DNA of 64,000 nt. Source: Agarilytica sp045430305. GTDB lineage: Bacteria; Pseudomonadota; Gammaproteobacteria; Pseudomonadales; Cellvibrionaceae. The notes under the pieces are model-generated. The model had not been told where the DNA came from and did not search any database. It worked only from the letters and a program-made list of their open reading frames with translations. How positions within the stretch are numbered: position 1 is the stretch's first letter; every line of letters begins with the position of its first letter. This document shows, in pieces, positions 53,466-62,791 of the stretch. A program made the position numbers and the translations under genes. Location of the stretch: positions 372,001-436,000 of the forward strand of contig JAILXW010000003.1 of NCBI GenBank assembly GCA_045430305.1, written 5' to 3'.

Positions 53466-54143
53466 CTAATCTGGTGTCACTGCTCTTAAATATACATCAA
53501 ACTGCTTATCTTGCACTAAGGATTCGCAAAGATGACCACCTTGGCTATTAACCATAAGTTTCGCTAGGGCGAAGTTAGACTCATTGGCGTCCGCTTTCTT
53601 CACAAGATTTGAACAAGAAATTTTGACCTGCACGCCTCTAAAATCAGCACTGCATGCCGGGCAATTAAAGTCTTCAATCACTTCAGCCGTCGCCTCTAGA
53701 GCCGCGGTATCATAAAGAGAGAGCAAGAAAGCAACCGCAGTGTAGAGATGTTTTTCACCAAAGTACACATGGTCGCTAGCGGGAATATTATCCATTGGCA
53801 TCAAATCAGATAATATTCCTAATGCAGTTTTTAAGGAGTTGCGCGCATCTCGACGCGCATCAAGCGAATCGCGCACTAAATCTCGCGCACGAATTCCTGC
53901 GCGCTCTATATTATCGAGATAACGAGCGAGCTTCTCATCACCACTGGCGCGCGCGCGCTCAACCGCCAAATTCGAATACCCCATTGAAGATGACAAAATA
54001 TTATTAAAATCGTGAAAAACACGACCAATTTTCTCATCTTGGATATTTTTAGTCAGGCTGCTTTGCAAAAGTAACTTCAAAACTTCATTTTGCTGGCGAA
54101 GCGCATCTACTTCGCTGGAGCTTTGATCAGGGGCTGCACTCAT
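53466..54143 (-). CDS. DHp-domain protein with degenerate ATPase half (ChpT-like phosphotransferase candidate)
   Basis: 225 aa, no TM. A short coiled coil (10-32) leads into a dimerisation helix with a phosphoacceptor-type motif (GRVFHDFNNILSSSMGYSN, His44), just like the hybrid kinase opposite. The C-terminal half has the outline of a HATPase domain (LAKLMVNSQGGHL resembles the last helix and strand). It lacks the N-box Asn, the DxGxG G1 box and the GxGLGL G2 box, so ATP binding is unlikely. A CPAC pair (about residue 167) is extra. This architecture recalls Caulobacter ChpT, a histidine phosphotransferase. Function is inferred. Confidence 0.72.
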   Translation of the reverse strand: MSAAPDQSSSEVDALRQQNEVLKLLLQSSLTKNIQDEKIGRVFHDFNNILSSSMGYSNLAVERARASGDEKLARYLDNIERAGIRARDLVRDSLDARRDARNSLKTALGILSDLMPMDNIPASDHVYFGEKHLYTAVAFLLSLYDTAALEATAEVIEDFNCPACSADFRGVQVKISCSNLVKKADANESNFALAKLMVNSQGGHLCESLVQDKQFDVYLRAVTPD

Positions 54144-54318
54144 AAAATTTAAGCTTGGATTTATTTAAGGATAAGTTATTACAGTGTAGCCCGGCTTTCG
54201 ACGCCTTGCGGAATAAAAAAGCCGTAACACAACCCCTTTCAGTAATTTTGGCCACACCCAAAAGAATGATTTTGACGTCATATTGCAGGAGCATTACACA
54301 AAAACGGCTAGCGCTTTC

Positions 54319-54324
54319 TATACT
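54319..54324 (+). promoter_or_regulatory. Candidate -10 element before the hybrid kinase
   Basis: TATACT lies 42 bp before the GTG start in the 222-bp divergent gap. The -35 17 bp upstream (ACACAA) is poor. Weak support. Confidence 0.25.
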
Positions 54325-54365
54325 TAAGCATACGCCTACAGATATGAAAACTAGACGGAGCCACT

Positions 54366-56552
54366 GTGCTGGAAATCGAACACTATCACCAACCGGTCAT
54401 TGCGGTTGACGCCAACCAACAAGTAAGCGAACGAAACGCTGCTGCAAATGCTTGCTTTGGTGATCTGTGTAATGAACTGCCCCAGATGATCGATACATCT
54501 AAAGCTCAGAAAGATAGCCAAATCTTAGGCGAACTGCGCTTTGATTCCGTTCGTTACAGCGTCATTCAACTAGCAGAGATAGAACATAAAAAAGTTCTGA
54601 TGCTCTGTGAGTTGAGCCCCCCCAACATGGACTCACTGTCACTCCCCATTAACTTTATCGCAGGGGGTAAACGCCAAATTAGCTTGCTCGCGATGGCAGA
54701 AAAACTCGCAAAAATAGGCTTCTGGCACTACGACACCGCAAACAAAAAGCTCTACTGGTCTGATGAAGTATTCATCATGCACGGCGTTAGCAGCGAAAGC
54801 TTCGAGCCTTCACTGGGCTCCTGGGTCACCTTTTTCGATAAGGGTGATGCAGACAAAGTGTCTGACCTATTCAACAATGCGCTCGACAATAAGAGCAGCT
54901 TTCAATTCACGTTAGCGATCAACCGCCAAAATGGGGGTCGCCGCCTCATTCGCATACGCTCGAGCGTTGAAGTCGACGAAAACAATCAAGTGCTATCCAT
55001 TTTCGGAATTGCACAAGATTTAACCGAAGAATTACAAAGTAAAGAAGAGCTTGAGCGCCTCTCATTGGTTGCAAGCCAAACCAACAATGGCGTGATCATT
55101 TGCGATAAAGATGGCCACATCGAATGGCTTAACAATGGCTTTACGCAGATGACCGGCTATTCGCAAGAAGAGTCTCTCGGCAAAACCACCGCCGACTTCT
55201 TGCACGGCCCTTTAACTGACAAGACAACACTAGAACAGTTACGCAACGGTATTCTTAACCACGAGCCGGTCAATTGTGATTTGGTCCACTACCACAAGAA
55301 TGGTGAGCACTATTGGGTCAATGTTACTGCAACGCCGATTGTGCACGACAATCAGTTGGAGGGGTACATCGGTATCGCGACGAATATTGATGACCGCAAA
55401 AAAGCGGACTCATATCTCGCACAAGCACAACGTATGGAAGCCATTGGCCAACTCGTTGGCGGGGTCGCACACGACTTCAATAATATTCTGGGCATCTTGC
55501 GCGGCAATCTCGAATTACTTGAAATTAAATTGCAGCAAGCTGAAAACAAATACGTACAGAAGGCCTTTCACGCGTGTAATCGTGCGACGGCGCTGACCAA
55601 GAAATTGCTGCAATTTTCGCGCTTCAAGGTGACGGAATCGAAGCAGATCAACCCCAACAACGTGATTCGTACCCTTGCTGACTTGCTTACAAAGTCACTG
55701 ACCCAAAACGTCAAACTGGAACTCAACCTAGAGAAAGATGTGTTTTCCGTATGGGGCAGTAGTGGCGATTTAGAAGATTCCATACTGAACCTGGTGATTA
55801 ATGCCCGTGACGCAATGGAGGGGAATGGCAAGGTCACCATCAGTACCGAAAACATGCGACTTGGTGAAGAGTTATGGCATCGCGCACATCGCGTCAATGT
55901 GGTCGCTGGTGAATACGTCAAGCTCAGCATAAAAGATACAGGGCCTGGTATTCCCGACCACATTCAAGCACGTGTATTTGAGCCTTTCTTTACCACAAAA
56001 GAGCAGGGCAGCGGTTTAGGTTTGAGTATGGTGTACGGCTTTGTACAACGCTCTAATGGCTACATCTTGGTCGATAGCGGCGATACGGTAGGTACGGAAA
56101 TATGTATTTGGTTACCGCGCTCAGATTTTGATAAGACCAAAGACAGCATAACCAAGAAACCTGTCGAAGAAACCATCGAACGCCAGCACTCTATTTTAGT
56201 GGTGGATGATGAACCGGACATTCTTGAAATAGTCCAAGAATACCTGAGCCCTCTAGGGTGCAAAGTCGAAACGACGAGTAGCCCAACCGAGGCGCAGCGC
56301 ATGATTCTGGAAGATAAAAACATCGATTTACTGCTAACAGACGAGGTAATGCCCGGCGTCGTTAAAGGCCACACACTGGTAAAAACGGCCATTCACGCCA
56401 ATAGTAAGATCCGCTGCATAATTATGTCTGGCTATAATCTAGACTTAGGTCAGATCGTGGGTAAAGCCGATGTACTCGCGAAACCATTTACCCGTGCGGA
56501 GTTGGTCAAAATGATCAATAAGAACCTAAAAGTAACGCCGTCGAGCAAGTAG
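54366..56552 (+). CDS. PAS-PAS hybrid sensor histidine kinase with receiver domain
   Basis: 728 aa, GTG 54366 after ACGGAG. No TM, so it is a cytoplasmic sensor. Residues 1-90 are a degenerate PAS-like region. PAS at 110-222 (KIGFWHYD...WSDEVF). PAS at 232-348 (NNGVIICDKDGHIEWLNNGF, GKTTADFLHGPLTD), which resembles LOV-type PAS but lacks the flavin Cys. DHp His369 in GGVAHDFNNILG. HATPase with N-box NLVINARDAM, DTGPGIP and GSGLGL. C-terminal REC (VVDDEPD, phosphoacceptor Asp in LLLTDEVMPG). It is followed 9 bp later by the REC gene and is divergent from the DHp protein. Confidence 0.92.
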   Translation: MLEIEHYHQPVIAVDANQQVSERNAAANACFGDLCNELPQMIDTSKAQKDSQILGELRFDSVRYSVIQLAEIEHKKVLMLCELSPPNMDSLSLPINFIAGGKRQISLLAMAEKLAKIGFWHYDTANKKLYWSDEVFIMHGVSSESFEPSLGSWVTFFDKGDADKVSDLFNNALDNKSSFQFTLAINRQNGGRRLIRIRSSVEVDENNQVLSIFGIAQDLTEELQSKEELERLSLVASQTNNGVIICDKDGHIEWLNNGFTQMTGYSQEESLGKTTADFLHGPLTDKTTLEQLRNGILNHEPVNCDLVHYHKNGEHYWVNVTATPIVHDNQLEGYIGIATNIDDRKKADSYLAQAQRMEAIGQLVGGVAHDFNNILGILRGNLELLEIKLQQAENKYVQKAFHACNRATALTKKLLQFSRFKVTESKQINPNNVIRTLADLLTKSLTQNVKLELNLEKDVFSVWGSSGDLEDSILNLVINARDAMEGNGKVTISTENMRLGEELWHRAHRVNVVAGEYVKLSIKDTGPGIPDHIQARVFEPFFTTKEQGSGLGLSMVYGFVQRSNGYILVDSGDTVGTEICIWLPRSDFDKTKDSITKKPVEETIERQHSILVVDDEPDILEIVQEYLSPLGCKVETTSSPTEAQRMILEDKNIDLLLTDEVMPGVVKGHTLVKTAIHANSKIRCIIMSGYNLDLGQIVGKADVLAKPFTRAELVKMINKNLKVTPSSK

Positions 56553-56561
56553 GAATTTTTT

Positions 56562-57671
56562 ATGGCAAACACGCCAATTTTAATTATCGACGATGACCCT
56601 GACCTGTGTGAGTTATTAGAGGATGCCCTGGCGGATGCTTACGATATTTGCATTACCAACACACCCGACAATGTGCTCGAACTACTCAACAGCCATAAAC
56701 CGGTAGTTGTCATTCTCGATGTAAACCTTCCTAAAGGGAATGGTCTTCAACTATGTGAAGAAATCAGCGGCAACTACGAACCAATGGTGCTTCTGATCTC
56801 TGGCGATACGACGCTGGAATTGCAGCTTGAGGCGTACAATCATGGCTGTGCCGACTTCATGACCAAGCCCTTCCATATCAAGGAGCTTCACGCCAAAGTA
56901 GACACACTCCACAAACTTTATACACATCAGCAACAGCTAAAACAAACGAGTGAATACGCGACCAAAACAGCCATGAGCGCGATGGCGGAAGCTTCCCAGT
57001 ACGGTGAAGTCTTGCGCTTTTTTAACGACATGTATAAAGCCGTGGAACTCGAGGCCATTCGCGACAGTTTTTTCGCGCTGATGCAAACGTTCGGTTTACA
57101 AAGTTCTATTCAATTTCGTGCAGCACACACTGTCACATACGATTTTGTCGCTGAAGACTGCAGCCCAATTGAATTACAGATTTACGACAAGTTAGCGCAG
57201 AGCGATCGACTTATTTCCTTCTCTAGTCGCATCATGGTAAACGGTACCTACGCCTCTTTCATCATCAAAAATATGCCCGTAGATGATGACGTTAGCAGTG
57301 GCCGCTTGCGTGATATTCTCGCCACGGTGATTGAAGGCTTAGATGCCAAACTCCTGGATTTACAGCGCCTTTCCTTACTGAAACAAACCTCAGGCGAGCT
57401 TGCTTCCTCCAGCGCCAGATTAGCTGCCGTAATGAAAGAGCATGAAGGCTTTATCACCAGCGCCATGAACCATGTCATCTCTTCAATCAACTCCAGTTTT
57501 CATGTTTTGGAAATGACCGAAGAACAAGAACAGTTTTTTACTAAACTGACCGAAGATGTACTCAGTTCTATGGAAGAAAGTTTCGTAAAAATTGGCAACG
57601 AAACTGATGTGCTAGATTGTTTACGCCTCTCGCTCGCAGTTGTACTGCAGGAAAAAGGCATCAACGCTTAG
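56562..57671 (+). CDS. Response regulator with uncharacterised C-terminal region
   Basis: 369 aa. Residues 1-122 are a complete REC domain (LIIDDDPDL, Asp53 in VILDVNLPKG, LISGD, MTKPFH). A coiled coil (125-150) leads to a roughly 210-residue output region (AMSAMAEASQYGEVLRFFND...QTFGLQSSIQFRA) that looks GAF-like and then helical (SSSARLAAVMKEHEGFITS). It has no recognisable DNA-binding, GGDEF, EAL or HD-GYP motif. It is co-transcribed with the hybrid kinase. The stop overlaps the convergent GT87 gene by 4 bp. Confidence 0.85.
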   Translation: MANTPILIIDDDPDLCELLEDALADAYDICITNTPDNVLELLNSHKPVVVILDVNLPKGNGLQLCEEISGNYEPMVLLISGDTTLELQLEAYNHGCADFMTKPFHIKELHAKVDTLHKLYTHQQQLKQTSEYATKTAMSAMAEASQYGEVLRFFNDMYKAVELEAIRDSFFALMQTFGLQSSIQFRAAHTVTYDFVAEDCSPIELQIYDKLAQSDRLISFSSRIMVNGTYASFIIKNMPVDDDVSSGRLRDILATVIEGLDAKLLDLQRLSLLKQTSGELASSSARLAAVMKEHEGFITSAMNHVISSINSSFHVLEMTEEQEQFFTKLTEDVLSSMEESFVKIGNETDVLDCLRLSLAVVLQEKGINA

Positions 57672-58885
57672 CTTTCGTTATCGCTGGTTCGCTCAACCCC
57701 ATTGATGCGATTAAGTTTTTGCTCCCACACGTAAGCCAGAACCCACAATGCGGCGATGGCGAACGTTCGAGTGTGATAAAGCACGTCTATCTCAAATACA
57801 CGAATGAAGCGCTGCGGAAATACAATCACCAAAAGTAAGGTCGCGGCAACCGCCATATTTATGTATGACATGGTGCGAAAAGCCAGCAAGGCAAAGTAAC
57901 TCCACAGCAATGACATACTTACAAAATCGGTGTCATGACCGTAAAAGAAGGTCAACATGCTTGCTAACAAAAAGTTGATTTGTAGTATCGGCGACATCTC
58001 GTTGCGGTAGTACGCTAACACCACAGCGCTTACCAACGCCACGCATTTCCAAAATGTACCCGTGCCGATCAAACCCAAACTCACACATACACCTTCCATG
58101 CCCACCACATGAACGGAACCTGGCTGGTTAACGGGCCAAAGCGCATAATCTTTCATTGACGCAAACCAAGCACTGAACGTTTCGGTAAGACCAAAACTCA
58201 TCAGTGTCGGCACCATCAACAGCAGCGCCAACGCAGCACCGATGAGCAGCACGCGAAAATATCCGCGACATAGTAAAAAGGCCACTAGCAACAATGCGAC
58301 TTGCGGCTTAATTGTGGCCACACCTAAACATACGCCAGCCAATACCTGCTTGTTATTTTGCAGCATATGCCAGGCTAGAAAAATTAGCGCTGTTGCAATC
58401 AGGGTCCACTGCCCCTCGTAAACACTGTGCGCGTTAAAGGGGTTGCCCAGCACAATCGCCAAACAAAAACCTTGCACCAAGCTAATCTGACGCCAGTTGC
58501 GAACACCAACAAACCAGCGATTGGCAAAATAAGTGATCAACAATATGCTGCCACAGTTCAATGCCGTGTGAATTGTTAGCGCGAGTGTGTATGGTAATAG
58601 CCCGTAAACAGCGACCAAACTGCCGATGTGAGGCGGATAAGAAAAAGGCGCACCGCTTCCAATTGCCGCCTGCCAAGGGTTAAGGCCTTGTAAAAACTCT
58701 GTGCCTGCTCGGTGAAAGACAACGAAATCAAAACCTAATTCGCCACCGCGTAAAAACCCAAACACACCAAAAGCAAGTACAAACAAAACAGAAAACACAA
58801 GCAACGCAATAGCCAAGCAATGTTCGAGGCGCGGCGATAATATGCGAATGGGTGGCGAAAAAAGATTCCCGTGAGTTGTTTGCAA
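57668..58885 (-). CDS. GT87/DUF2029-type polytopic membrane glycosyltransferase
   Basis: 405 aa with about ten TM segments. It has the GT-C-like early acidic motif (GFDFVVFHRAGTEFLQGLNPW), followed by PFSYPP and VATIKPQVALLL, as in mannosyltransferases of the DUF2029 family that use lipid-linked sugars. Substrate unknown. It is a single gene, convergent with the response regulator (4-bp overlap of stops) and divergent from mutM. Confidence 0.85.
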   Translation of the reverse strand: MQTTHGNLFSPPIRILSPRLEHCLAIALLVFSVLFVLAFGVFGFLRGGELGFDFVVFHRAGTEFLQGLNPWQAAIGSGAPFSYPPHIGSLVAVYGLLPYTLALTIHTALNCGSILLITYFANRWFVGVRNWRQISLVQGFCLAIVLGNPFNAHSVYEGQWTLIATALIFLAWHMLQNNKQVLAGVCLGVATIKPQVALLLVAFLLCRGYFRVLLIGAALALLLMVPTLMSFGLTETFSAWFASMKDYALWPVNQPGSVHVVGMEGVCVSLGLIGTGTFWKCVALVSAVVLAYYRNEMSPILQINFLLASMLTFFYGHDTDFVSMSLLWSYFALLAFRTMSYINMAVAATLLLVIVFPQRFIRVFEIDVLYHTRTFAIAALWVLAYVWEQKLNRINGVERTSDNES

Positions 58886-59057
58886 AAGTGGCGCCCCGCA
58901 TAAGTCTCGTTAGCTATAACGGCAGGAGTCTACTGCAGCGACCTTTGCAATAAAATGAAGTTTAATGATAATTCATCAACAATGTGTACCTAACACACAT
59001 TTCATGCCGCGCCAGACGACCAAGGCGCCACATTAATTAAATAGTGAATATACCTAC

Positions 59058-59873
59058 ATGCCAGAGCTTCCCGAAGTCGAAACCACACGCCAAGGCATTA
59101 CACCCCACATCTGCGGCCACAAAGTAAAAAAAGTAGAGGTTCGTAACAATCGCTTGCGTTGGCCGGTCACTCCCAACCTGGCAAAAATACTCGCAAAACA
59201 ACAACTGCACCAAATTGACCGCAGAGGTAAATACCTGTTGCTCAAATTTGATCGCGGTGCACTGCTTTGGCATTTGGGCATGTCGGGCAGCTTGCGCATC
59301 GTTGAAGGAAACCCAGCACCTAAACCGCACGACCACGTAGATCTGGTTTTTGATAATGATCGCTGCTTGCGGTTCCATGATCCGCGCCGTTTCGGGGCAG
59401 TATTATGGACCGAAGACCCGCTGGAAGATCACACCTTACTGTCGCACCTAGGCCCCGAACCCTTAACCTGCGAGTTCAATGCAGAATATTTATTTAAACG
59501 TTCACGCAAGATAAAACAAGCCGTCAAAACGTGGATTATGGATAGCAAAGTCGTTGTTGGAGTAGGGAACATTTACGCAAATGAATCCCTCTTTCGGGCC
59601 GGCATTCACCCACTCAAAGCAGCCGGCAAAGTGTCACGTTCACAATACGACATTCTCGCAGAGGAGGTTCAAAGCGTACTTAGCCACGCCATAGAACGCG
59701 GTGGCACCACCCTAAAGGATTTTGTCGGTGGCGATGGCAAACCGGGGTACTTTGCGCAAGAGCTCAACGTATACGGTCGCGGTGGCGAGCCTTGCGTTAC
59801 CTGCAGCAAAATCCTTTTAGAAAAACGGCTGGGGCAACGCACTACGGTGTACTGCACACATTGTCAGAAATAA
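59058..59873 (+). CDS. mutM: Formamidopyrimidine-DNA glycosylase
   Basis: 271 aa. Base-excision repair enzyme for 8-oxoG and Fapy. N-terminal MPELPEVETTR with the catalytic Pro2 and Glu3. H2TH region VVGVGNIYANESLFRAGIHP. C-terminal zinc finger CVTCSKI...YCTHCQK and the AP-lyase Lys in DRRGKYLLL. All key residues intact. Confidence 0.97.
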   Translation: MPELPEVETTRQGITPHICGHKVKKVEVRNNRLRWPVTPNLAKILAKQQLHQIDRRGKYLLLKFDRGALLWHLGMSGSLRIVEGNPAPKPHDHVDLVFDNDRCLRFHDPRRFGAVLWTEDPLEDHTLLSHLGPEPLTCEFNAEYLFKRSRKIKQAVKTWIMDSKVVVGVGNIYANESLFRAGIHPLKAAGKVSRSQYDILAEEVQSVLSHAIERGGTTLKDFVGGDGKPGYFAQELNVYGRGGEPCVTCSKILLEKRLGQRTTVYCTHCQK

Positions 59874-59922
59874 AGCTGGCAAATTAATAGGGGCATCGCC
59901 TTGGCGTTGGCCCAAGGTGCAC

Positions 59923-60642
59923 TTAGATACCTAACGCTTCTTTCTGAAGGCTTACCAGGTCTTGAATACCTTTTTTGGCAAGTGCAAACATGTCCGCAAA
60001 CTGCCCTTCTGAAAAAGGATCTTGCTCAGCGGTACCTTGAATTTCAATCACACCACCATCTTCTGTCATGACAATATTCATATCTGTGTGGGCGGAAGAG
60101 TCCTCTGCATAATCCAAATCAAGTACCGCCTCACCTTCATAAATACCAACCGATACAGCGGCCAATAAGGTGTTAAGCGGGTGCTTGGTTATCATGCCTT
60201 TGCTTACCATATCGGTAAGCGCATCATGCAACGCTACGCAACAACCGGTGATCGCTGCAGTACGCGTACCTCCATCGGCTTGAATCACATCGCAATCCAA
60301 GGTCACGCTGTTTTCACCCAACGCATCAAGATCAGTGGCTGCACGCAGCGAGCGCCCAATCAAACGCTGGATTTCAACCGTACGACCACCTTGCTTACCT
60401 CTCGCTGCTTCGCGGTTCATACGACTACCGGTGGAACGAGGCAACATACCGTATTCGGCGGTTATCCAACCGCGACCTTCGCCTTTCATAAAACGCGGTA
60501 CGCCGCTGTCTACGGAAGCCGTGCAGATTACTTTGGTATTACCAAACTCTACCAAGACAGAACCTTCTGCATGGCAGGTGAATTGACGCGTGATGCGAAC
60601 ATCGCGCAGTTGGTTTAGCTCACGTTTGCTGGGTCGTTGCAT
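59923..60642 (-). CDS. rph: Ribonuclease PH
   Basis: 239 aa. A phosphate-dependent 3'-5' exoribonuclease that trims tRNA precursors. RPSKRELNQLRDVRITRQF start, MLPRSTGSRMNREAARGKQG and LDCDVIQADGGTRTAAITG active-site region, all present. Full length, not the truncated rph-1 type. Divergent from yicC and upstream of gmk/rpoZ/spoT as in Pseudomonas. Confidence 0.97.
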   Translation of the reverse strand: MQRPSKRELNQLRDVRITRQFTCHAEGSVLVEFGNTKVICTASVDSGVPRFMKGEGRGWITAEYGMLPRSTGSRMNREAARGKQGGRTVEIQRLIGRSLRAATDLDALGENSVTLDCDVIQADGGTRTAAITGCCVALHDALTDMVSKGMITKHPLNTLLAAVSVGIYEGEAVLDLDYAEDSSAHTDMNIVMTEDGGVIEIQGTAEQDPFSEGQFADMFALAKKGIQDLVSLQKEALGI

Positions 60643-60827
60643 GGTCTTCCTCGAAGGTCTTGCGTGATAAACATACTCTATTTGTTGAGCACTGTTTTAG
60701 ATTCATAAAGGCGCGGCATTATAGCCTCGCTACCCGTGCGGGTCTTGTGTGTTAACATGCATTTTTGTGCTTTTATTTTCGTTATGCTTGTTAGTTTTGC
60801 CTTTTTGAACCGTGTCAGGAGTACCCG

Positions 60828-61694
60828 ATGCCGCGCAGTATGACCGGCTTTTCTCGTCAAGAGCTTCAACACCCTTGGGGAACGCTCGCGTGTGAAATTC
60901 GCAGCGTAAACCACCGTTATCTCGAACCAACGCTTCGCCTACCTGAAACATTGCGCGCCAACGAGCCCGCGCTACGCGAGCTTTTGCGCAAACAACTGAG
61001 CCGGGGTAAAGTTGAAGTATCGCTATTTCTTAAAACAGAAAGCAGCGAAGATGCTCAACTGGGTTTGAATGAGCCCTTAGCAGACAAGATTGTCGAACTT
61101 GCTCAGACGGTGCAGCAAAAACTCAATGACGCCGCACCCGTCAATGCTATTGAAGTGTTGCGCTGGCCGGGTGTGATTAAAACCGCCGAAGTCGACCCCG
61201 ACGAACTCAAACAGGCAACCATTGATTTATTTAAAGCCACGCTCAAGCAGATGATAGAAAATCGTGAGCGCGAAGGGGTAGAGCTTGCTCAACTCATAGA
61301 CACACGCCTGGTTAGCATCGCCGAATCTGTCACTTTCGTGCGCAGTAAAATGCCCGAATTACTCGAACTGCAGCAACAAAAGTTACGCACTAAACTTGAT
61401 ACTTTAAAAGTCGAAGTCGATGAAGAGCGCTTTAGCCAAGAAGCTATTTATATCGCTCAGAAAGCCGATGTAGCAGAAGAGCTCGATCGCCTAGAGGCAC
61501 ACATCGCTGAAGTGCGTCATACTGTGAAACAATCTGGCCCGATCGGTCGCCGCTTAGATTTTTTAATGCAGGAACTCAACCGTGAAGCCAACACGCTCTC
61601 TTCGAAGTCTATCGCTAGCGACACAACCCAAGCTGCGGTAGACATCAAAGTTCTGATCGAACAGATGCGCGAACAAATCCAAAACATCGAATAA
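60828..61694 (+). CDS. yicC: YicC family endoribonuclease
   Basis: 288 aa after CAGGAG. MPRSMTGFSRQE start and the C-terminal GPIGRRLDFLMQELNREANT motif are diagnostic. YicC has been described as an endoribonuclease acting on RyhB in E. coli. The 185-bp gap to rph must hold divergent promoters; no clear one was fixed. Confidence 0.95.
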   Translation: MPRSMTGFSRQELQHPWGTLACEIRSVNHRYLEPTLRLPETLRANEPALRELLRKQLSRGKVEVSLFLKTESSEDAQLGLNEPLADKIVELAQTVQQKLNDAAPVNAIEVLRWPGVIKTAEVDPDELKQATIDLFKATLKQMIENREREGVELAQLIDTRLVSIAESVTFVRSKMPELLELQQQKLRTKLDTLKVEVDEERFSQEAIYIAQKADVAEELDRLEAHIAEVRHTVKQSGPIGRRLDFLMQELNREANTLSSKSIASDTTQAAVDIKVLIEQMREQIQNIE

Positions 61695-61789
61695 CACATA
61701 GAGGAAAATCGAGGCGCAGTAAAGCATAGCGAGAGAAGCCAATTTGAACTCGCAACCGTTTTTATATCGTCTCAGTAACGAGATCTGCC

Positions 61790-62407
61790 ATGAGTAGTAA
61801 AGGCACCCTTTTTACAGTTTCTGCGCCCTCTGGCGCCGGCAAAACCAGCTTAGTGAAGGCGCTTATCGACACTACGGCCGATGTGTGCGTCTCTGTTTCT
61901 CATACCACGCGAACAAAACGCCGCGGTGAGCAAGACGGTGTCAATTATCACTTCGTCGATCACGCCACGTTTGATCATATGATTAGCGAAAGTGCTTTTT
62001 TGGAGCACGCCAAAGTCTTCACCAATTACTACGGCACCTCAGAAAACTGGGTCAAGGCCAAAATGGCAGAAGGTCTCGATGTCATTCTTGAAATCGATTG
62101 GCAGGGGGCCCAACAAATCCGCAAGATCGTGCCTGATGCACGCAGCATTTTTATCGTACCGCCCTCACAAGAGTGTTTGCAGGAACGCCTAACAGGCAGG
62201 GGGCAAGACGACGAAAGTGTGATTGCGGCAAGAATGGCTGAAGCAAAAAGCGAAATGTCGCACTATAGCGAAGCAGACTTTCTCATCATTAACGATGTTT
62301 TTGATCACGCTTTGACCGAATTTCGCTCAATCATTACCGCAGAACGTTTAAAGCTTGAAAAACAAGCCGAGAAACACCAAAGTTTACTTGCTAAGCTATT
62401 GTCGTAG
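61790..62407 (+). CDS. gmk: Guanylate kinase
   Basis: 205 aa. GMP + ATP to GDP + ADP. P-loop SAPSGAGKTSL (residues 10-20), GMP-binding SVSHTTRTKRRGEQDGVNY, and ILEIDWQGAQQIR. Followed by rpoZ 87 bp later. Confidence 0.97.
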   Translation: MSSKGTLFTVSAPSGAGKTSLVKALIDTTADVCVSVSHTTRTKRRGEQDGVNYHFVDHATFDHMISESAFLEHAKVFTNYYGTSENWVKAKMAEGLDVILEIDWQGAQQIRKIVPDARSIFIVPPSQECLQERLTGRGQDDESVIAARMAEAKSEMSHYSEADFLIINDVFDHALTEFRSIITAERLKLEKQAEKHQSLLAKLLS

Positions 62408-62494
62408 GTGCCCAATCCACGTACACTGCCCGGCCTTTTTCTCGAGCGAATGCTCGGGGCAAAAACGAATACAAGGTCATAACTGGAAGCTCTC

Positions 62495-62773
62495 ATGGCA
62501 AGAATTACAGTAGAAGATTGTTTAGATCACGTAGATAACCGCTTTGAATTGGTCATGGTGGGCAGCAAACGCGCACGCCAAATCGCCATTCAAGGTAAAG
62601 AACCCATGGTCGCCGCCGAAAATGATAAGCCCACTGTAATCGCTCTTCGCGAAATTGAAGAAGGTTTGGTTGATGCCAGCATCCTTCTACAAGAAGAGGA
62701 AGAAGTGATTGAAGAAGTGCTTCCTACTGAAGCCGCGGTACCCATGGGAGACATTCCTCCACCCGCACTTTAA
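62495..62773 (+). CDS. rpoZ: RNA polymerase omega subunit
   Basis: 92 aa. MARITVEDCLDHVDNRFELV start and SKRARQIAIQGKEP, which together are the omega signature. Acidic C-terminal tail (EEEEVIEEVL). Omega stabilises beta' and forms part of ppGpp site 1, which fits its place just upstream of spoT (18 bp). Confidence 0.96.
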   Translation: MARITVEDCLDHVDNRFELVMVGSKRARQIAIQGKEPMVAAENDKPTVIALREIEEGLVDASILLQEEEEVIEEVLPTEAAVPMGDIPPPAL

Positions 62774-62791
62774 TACTTTAAGAGGACGCCA

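Noticed and set aside
60678..60951. Two overlapping minus-strand ORFs between rph and yicC
   Set aside because: They overlap the yicC start and promoter region and have random composition.
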